Positions 60,239 to 64,000 of a stretch of 64,000 bases of DNA are shown here, piece by piece. How positions within the stretch are numbered: position 1 is the first letter of the stretch; each line of letters begins with the position of its first letter. The stretch lies in the NCBI RefSeq assembly GCF_900101885.1, contig NZ_FNAN01000009.1, positions 124,001-188,000 on the forward strand. Direction: 5' to 3'. The DNA is from Dyadobacter soli. Its GTDB lineage: Bacteria; Bacteroidota; Bacteroidia; Cytophagales; Spirosomataceae. The position numbers and the translations under genes were made by a program. Under the pieces are notes generated by a model that searched no databases, had not been told where the DNA came from, and was given only the letters and a program-made list of their open reading frames with translations.

Positions 60239-60337
60239 CAGCTTAATCTATACAATTATAGCTACTTTAAGCTGAATATAAAATCAAACTCAGCTTAATC
60301 TATACTTTCAGACCCACTTTAAGCTGAGTTTGATTTT
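60239..60337. repeat. Duplicated inverted-repeat element upstream of the AAA-DUF234 gene
   Basis: Two copies (60239-60274 and 60291-60326, 52 bp apart) share identical outer parts CAGCTTAATCTATAC and ACTTTAAGCTG with different 10-nt centres. In the second copy the arms extend to a 19-bp perfect stem (60280-60298 / 60319-60337) with a 20-nt loop. They lie just upstream of the AAA-DUF234 start and could be binding sites for its winged-helix domain, or remains of a small element. Confidence 0.7.
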
Positions 60338-60445
60338 TCCCGGCGACGCTTTTTGCACCCTTCACTAGTATATTTTGCGCAATTGTCAGTAATTAGGAAG
60401 TTGTATTCTGAACACCGAAAATCAATCCCCAGCCTTTTGAACCCT

Positions 60446-63052
60446 ATGAAGAAACTATTTCCGCTTTCGCTGATCCTGTTTGGTGCGCTGCTGCTTGCGA
60501 GCTGCAACAAATCGGGCAATGTATCCAAAGAACAGGCCGAGAAAATCGCGGTGTCGTGGAAGCTCGTTAGCAATTTTATAGAGCCCGAGGGGAGGTTTGA
60601 GGCGCAGTTTACGATCCGAAATGGAAGCGATTTTGGATTGGATGGCTCCAACTGGAAGCTGTTCTGGAATATGTCGCCCAGGCCGATCCAATCGAACAAA
60701 ACACCCCAGCCGGCGATCGTCGAGCATATCAATGGCGACTGGTACCAGATGATTGCCGCGAAGGATTTCAAACTGGCGCCGGGCGATTCGGTGGTGATCA
60801 AATATACGGGCACCGAAGGGGTGGTGAAGGAGACGGATGCGCCGCTGGGCTTGTATTTCGTGTTTTATGATAATGAGGGCAAGGAAAAGGACATTGTTCA
60901 GGTTGCTGATTATAAGATTGAACCATTTACTACCAGAGAGCAGATCCTGCGGGGCAAAATGGACCTAAAAGAGGTACCGACAGCCGAAACGCGTTACAAA
61001 GCCAATGCCGGATTTACGAAACTGGGAGAGGAGCAGCTTTTGAAAATTATCCCAAGCCCCGTGAAACTGGTTCCGGGAGCGGGTACTTTTTCGCTGACGG
61101 GCAAAACCAATGTGTATTACCAGGAAGGGCTTGAAAACGAGGCCAGATACCTGATCAGTAAATTAAAGACATTAACAGGCACGGATCTGCCGATTCAGGC
61201 CGGATTGCCGAATAAGCCTTCGTCGGAGGAAGCCGTTATTGTGTTGAAAACCGGTAAAGTCGCAGTCAATGGTGTTTCAACCGAAGCCTATAATTTGAAT
61301 ATCAATCAAAGTGGCATCACGATCGAGGGTAGCGACGCTGCGGGGGTATTCTATGGCGTGCAAAGCCTGTTGCAGCTCGCGCCGACGGAATCCTATCAAA
61401 AACCGGTCGCGTCGGTCGGCTTTGGTTTCGTGCAGGTGCAGGACGCGCCGCGGTTCCAGTTCCGGAGCCTGCATTTGGATGTAGCGCGTAATTTCCAGAC
61501 CAAGGAGTCGGTGAAACGCATTATAGACCTGCTTTCGGGTTACAAGGTTAACCATTTGTTGCTTTATACCACCGAGGACGAAGGCTGGCGTATCGAGATC
61601 GACGGTTTGCCGGAGCTCACGCAGGTGGGCGCGCAACGCCAGCACACATCAGGCATGAATGCGAACGCATTGCACCCGGGTTACGGGTCGGGGCCGGTTG
61701 CTAATGAGAAAGACAAGCACGGAAGCGGCTACTATACCAAGGCCGATTTCATTGAAATACTCAAATATGCCCATGAGCGGCACATCAAAATTATCCCCGA
61801 GCTGAATTTTCCCGGCCATGCGCTGGCGGCGATCAAGTCGATGGAGGCGCGGTATGAGCGGTTGATGAAGGAAGGTAAGGAGAAAGAGGCGAACGAGTAC
61901 CGCCTGATCGATCCGGACGATAAGTCGGTTTACATTTCGGCCCAAGGTTATAAGAACAATGTCGTGAGCCCGGCGCGGGAATCGACCTACAATTTCTTCG
62001 TGAAAGTAGTGGATGAAATCGCGAAGCTCTACCAGCAGGCCGGTTTGAAAATGGATACATTCCACACCGGCGGCGACGAGGTTGCGGACGGTGTCTGGAC
62101 GAAATCGCCGATGGCGGCCAAGCTTTTGGCAGAACATCCGGAGGTGAAAGGGCCACGTTACTTGCAGACCTATTTTTTCAGAAAACTCCTTCCTATGCTC
62201 GAAAAGCGCGGCCTGAAAGTGCACGGCTGGGAAGAGGTAGCATTGAACAAGACGGAAACCGGCGCTTACCTGGCCAATCCCGAGTTTGTAGGGCGGCAAG
62301 TATATCCGTATGTCTGGAACAATGTGTACGATGTCGATTTGGGTAATCGTATGGCCAATGCGGGTTATCCCGTGGTGCTTTGCAATGTGACCAACTTCTA
62401 TTTCGACATGTCATATAACAACGATCCGAAAGAACCGGGCTTGTACTGGGGCGGGTTTGTGGATACGCGCGACAACTGGGCATTTGCGCCATTCAATATG
62501 TTCCGTACCACCGAGGAAACTTCGATGGGCAAGCCGATGAAGCAGGAGTTTGTTGGAAAGCAATTAATGAAACCGGAGGCGAGAAAGAACGTTTACGGCG
62601 TGGAAGCACAACTTTGGAGCGAGACGATCAAGGGCCGCGATATGATGGAATATTCCATTTTGCCGAAGCTCCTCGGCTTCTCCGAAAGCGCCTGGGCGGC
62701 CGAGCGGAAGTGGGAAAATGTGGCCGACGATGCCGCCAGAAAAGTCATGATGGCCGAAGGCTGGAATATTTTTGCAAATTCGATAGCCCAAAAGCACTTG
62801 CCGAGACTAAAGTATATCAACGGGGGCTACAATTACCGCCTGCCTCAACCGGGCGCGATCATAGAAAACGGAATGCTGAAAGCGAATGTGGAACTGCCGG
62901 GCCTGGCGATCCGCTACACGACCGACGGTTCCGAGCCTACCGAAACTTCGCAGCTTTATGAAAATCCGGTGAAAGTTTCGGGTACTGTTACGCTGAAAAG
63001 CTTCGATCTGGCCGGACGATCGAGCCGCAGCAGTGTAGTGACAGCCCGTTGA
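60446..63052 (+). CDS. GH20 beta-N-acetylhexosaminidase, chitobiase type
   Basis: The 868-residue lipoprotein (LLLASCNK, Cys17 region) has an N-terminal chitobiase carbohydrate-binding-like domain (about 28-170; FEAQFTIRNGSDFGLDGSNW), a GH20b domain (about 200-330), the GH20 catalytic barrel (about 335-770) with the catalytic pair Asp544-Glu545 in HTGGDEVADGVW, and a CHB_HEX_C domain (about 815-868; YTTDGSEPTETSQLYENPV). It releases GlcNAc or GalNAc from glycan ends in the periplasm or at the surface. The ATG at 60446 is chosen; ROK kinase follows after 40 bp, forming a uptake-and-phosphorylate pair. Confidence 0.96.
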   Translation: MKKLFPLSLILFGALLLASCNKSGNVSKEQAEKIAVSWKLVSNFIEPEGRFEAQFTIRNGSDFGLDGSNWKLFWNMSPRPIQSNKTPQPAIVEHINGDWYQMIAAKDFKLAPGDSVVIKYTGTEGVVKETDAPLGLYFVFYDNEGKEKDIVQVADYKIEPFTTREQILRGKMDLKEVPTAETRYKANAGFTKLGEEQLLKIIPSPVKLVPGAGTFSLTGKTNVYYQEGLENEARYLISKLKTLTGTDLPIQAGLPNKPSSEEAVIVLKTGKVAVNGVSTEAYNLNINQSGITIEGSDAAGVFYGVQSLLQLAPTESYQKPVASVGFGFVQVQDAPRFQFRSLHLDVARNFQTKESVKRIIDLLSGYKVNHLLLYTTEDEGWRIEIDGLPELTQVGAQRQHTSGMNANALHPGYGSGPVANEKDKHGSGYYTKADFIEILKYAHERHIKIIPELNFPGHALAAIKSMEARYERLMKEGKEKEANEYRLIDPDDKSVYISAQGYKNNVVSPARESTYNFFVKVVDEIAKLYQQAGLKMDTFHTGGDEVADGVWTKSPMAAKLLAEHPEVKGPRYLQTYFFRKLLPMLEKRGLKVHGWEEVALNKTETGAYLANPEFVGRQVYPYVWNNVYDVDLGNRMANAGYPVVLCNVTNFYFDMSYNNDPKEPGLYWGGFVDTRDNWAFAPFNMFRTTEETSMGKPMKQEFVGKQLMKPEARKNVYGVEAQLWSETIKGRDMMEYSILPKLLGFSESAWAAERKWENVADDAARKVMMAEGWNIFANSIAQKHLPRLKYINGGYNYRLPQPGAIIENGMLKANVELPGLAIRYTTDGSEPTETSQLYENPVKVSGTVTLKSFDLAGRSSRSSVVTAR

Positions 63053-63092
63053 CGCAACACATCGTTTAACGCAGCTCAACTCCTCACCTTCG

Positions 63093-63923
63093 ATGAACAT
63101 TGGTGTAGATATCGGCGGCACGAATATTCGTGCCGGTATCGAATCGGGTGGCCATATTACCCGGCAAAATCAGACATTACTGGCCAACAAGCATTCACTC
63201 TCGGCCACGCTCGACCAGTTGATGGACGTGATCCGTCCATTGACGGCCTATCCCGTGAAGGGTATCGGCATCGGCGTGCCTTCCGTGGTGGATGTAAACA
63301 AAGGCATTGTATATAATGTGATGAATATCCCCTCGTGGGAGGAAGTGGCATTGCGCGACATCGTGGAAAAGGAGTTCAACCTGCCCGTTTCGGTGAATAA
63401 CGACGTGAACTGCTTCATACTCGGCGAGCACCGTTTCGGATTGGCGCGGAAGTTCCAGTCGGTGATCGGGCTGGGGATCGGAACGGGGCTGGGCTCGGGC
63501 ATTATCATCGACAACCACTTATATGCGGGCAAAAATTGCGGGGCAGGGGAGATCGGGATGCTGCCTTACAAGGATTCGATATTGGAGAATTATGTTTGCA
63601 GCCGCTTTTTCGAAGATTCACTGGGTATCGATGCCTTTGCGGCGCACGAGGCTGCATTGAAAGGCAGTAAGAAAGCCATCGAAGTCTGGGAAGAATTCGG
63701 CGTGCATTTGGGTGCGGTGATCAAGGCCATTATGTACACCTACGACCCGGAGGCGATTGTCATGGGCGGCTCCATTGCCAAAGCGAACCGGTTCTTTCAG
63801 GAAAGTATGCTGGAAAGTATCCAGGATTTTGCCTATCCGGAATCATTGAAAAAGCTCACTTTACTGCTATCCGAAAACGAGAACATCGCGTTGCTGGGCG
63901 CAGCGGCATTGCTCGACGATTGA
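63093..63923 (+). CDS. ROK family sugar kinase, zinc motif missing
   Basis: The 276-residue cytoplasmic ROK protein has the ATP motif GVDIGGTNIRAGI (about 4-16), the sugar-binding VSNPSVV-like stretch GVPSVVDVNKGI, NNDVNCFILGE and GLGIGTGLGSGIII. It lacks the usual Cys-x-Cys-Gly-x2-Gly-Cys zinc cluster: after GEIGMLPY the sequence runs straight to NYVCSRFF. It follows the GH20 gene, so a role as N-acetylglucosamine or glucose kinase is likely. Downstream, 24 bp later, a membrane protein gene starts. Confidence 0.9.
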   Translation: MNIGVDIGGTNIRAGIESGGHITRQNQTLLANKHSLSATLDQLMDVIRPLTAYPVKGIGIGVPSVVDVNKGIVYNVMNIPSWEEVALRDIVEKEFNLPVSVNNDVNCFILGEHRFGLARKFQSVIGLGIGTGLGSGIIIDNHLYAGKNCGAGEIGMLPYKDSILENYVCSRFFEDSLGIDAFAAHEAALKGSKKAIEVWEEFGVHLGAVIKAIMYTYDPEAIVMGGSIAKANRFFQESMLESIQDFAYPESLKKLTLLLSENENIALLGAAALLDD

Positions 63924-63947
63924 CGTAACAAAACCAAAACCCTTCCA

Positions 63948-64000
63948 ATGCAAAGGAACATTTTCATCGTAGTACTGATCTTCCTGATCTTTTTCGTCAT
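63948..64000 (+). CDS. Membrane protein, N-terminal fragment
   Basis: Only 17 codons are inside the window. They encode a strongly hydrophobic start (MQRNIFIVVLIFLIFFV), a signal anchor or first TM helix, running off the right edge. It begins 24 bp after the ROK stop on the same strand, so it belongs to the GH20-ROK transcription unit. A sugar transporter would fit, but the fragment cannot show this. Confidence 0.7.
   Translation, partial: MQRNIFIVVLIFLIFFV

Noticed and set aside
1..64000. tRNA or rRNA genes
   Set aside because: No cloverleaf T-arm consensus or rRNA-like sequence was seen in any intergenic region.

Overview
The window reads as a chromosomal segment of a free-living Bacteroidota, most likely a Cytophagales/Spirosomaceae member of the Dyadobacter kind. 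This is inferred from the SusC/SusD pair with a DUF3823 lipoprotein, a type IX secretion C-terminal signal on a giant subtilase, Bacteroidota-style promoters (TTTG/TTG, about 19 nt, TAnnTTTG), many glycan-related lipoproteins, and GC near 50%. No rRNA, tRNA, CRISPR array or prophage was found.

Layout. 1-5201: SusC/SusD/DUF3823 glycan uptake operon on the minus strand. 5476-9222: a very large lipoprotein joining ThuA, a sugar-dehydrogenase propeller, HEAT repeats, CARDB and an azurin-like copper domain. 9268-10180: a REP-associated tyrosine transposase (RAYT) next to an array of at least seven REP-like hairpins. 10225-14835: Gfo/Idh/MocA oxidoreductase, GNAT, GH125 alpha-mannosidase and bioB. 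14832-17103: an AT-richer island of small minus-strand genes (HEPN-like overlapping pair, HigA-like regulator, tandemly duplicated 70-residue proteins). 17201-20871: iron uptake pair (TonB receptor and PepSY protein) with a clear promoter. 21089-24408: sugar isomerase, lipoprotein, AraC regulator and a HigBA-type toxin-antitoxin pair. 24500-30903: hexuronate-type operon (uxuA, SDR, ThuA, Gfo/Idh) interrupted by a phage-antirepressor-like gene, facing a divergent LacI regulator with a perfect LacI-type operator between them. 30974-31981: Uma2 nuclease-like protein and a YoeB-type toxin-antitoxin pair. 32064-40926: a tightly packed five-gene operon with a PfkB-HAD fusion kinase/phosphatase, two paralogous propeller plus alpha/alpha-barrel proteins, a YdjC/ChbG deacetylase and a DUF3748 propeller. 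41496-47670: mainly housekeeping (ECF sigma factor, lgt, yidD, MoxR ATPase, prmC, ribD, aroE). 47928-54388: a T9SS-exported S8 peptidase and a periplasmic nucleoside hydrolase. 54394-64000: sugar catabolism genes (aldolase, GH67/GH20-like hydrolase, DUF5009 acyltransferase, GH20 hexosaminidase, ROK kinase) with a DUF234 AAA-nuclease inserted beside a duplicated inverted repeat.

The dominant theme is uptake and breakdown of complex glycans (mannosides, hexuronates, amino sugars). Between these operons lie small selfish or defence-type modules. The strongest candidates for undescribed biology are the RAYT/REP array, the five-gene PfkB-HAD/propeller operon, the small-gene island at 14.8-17.1 kb, and a striking excess of the hexamer CAATGC/GCATTG across the coding DNA.
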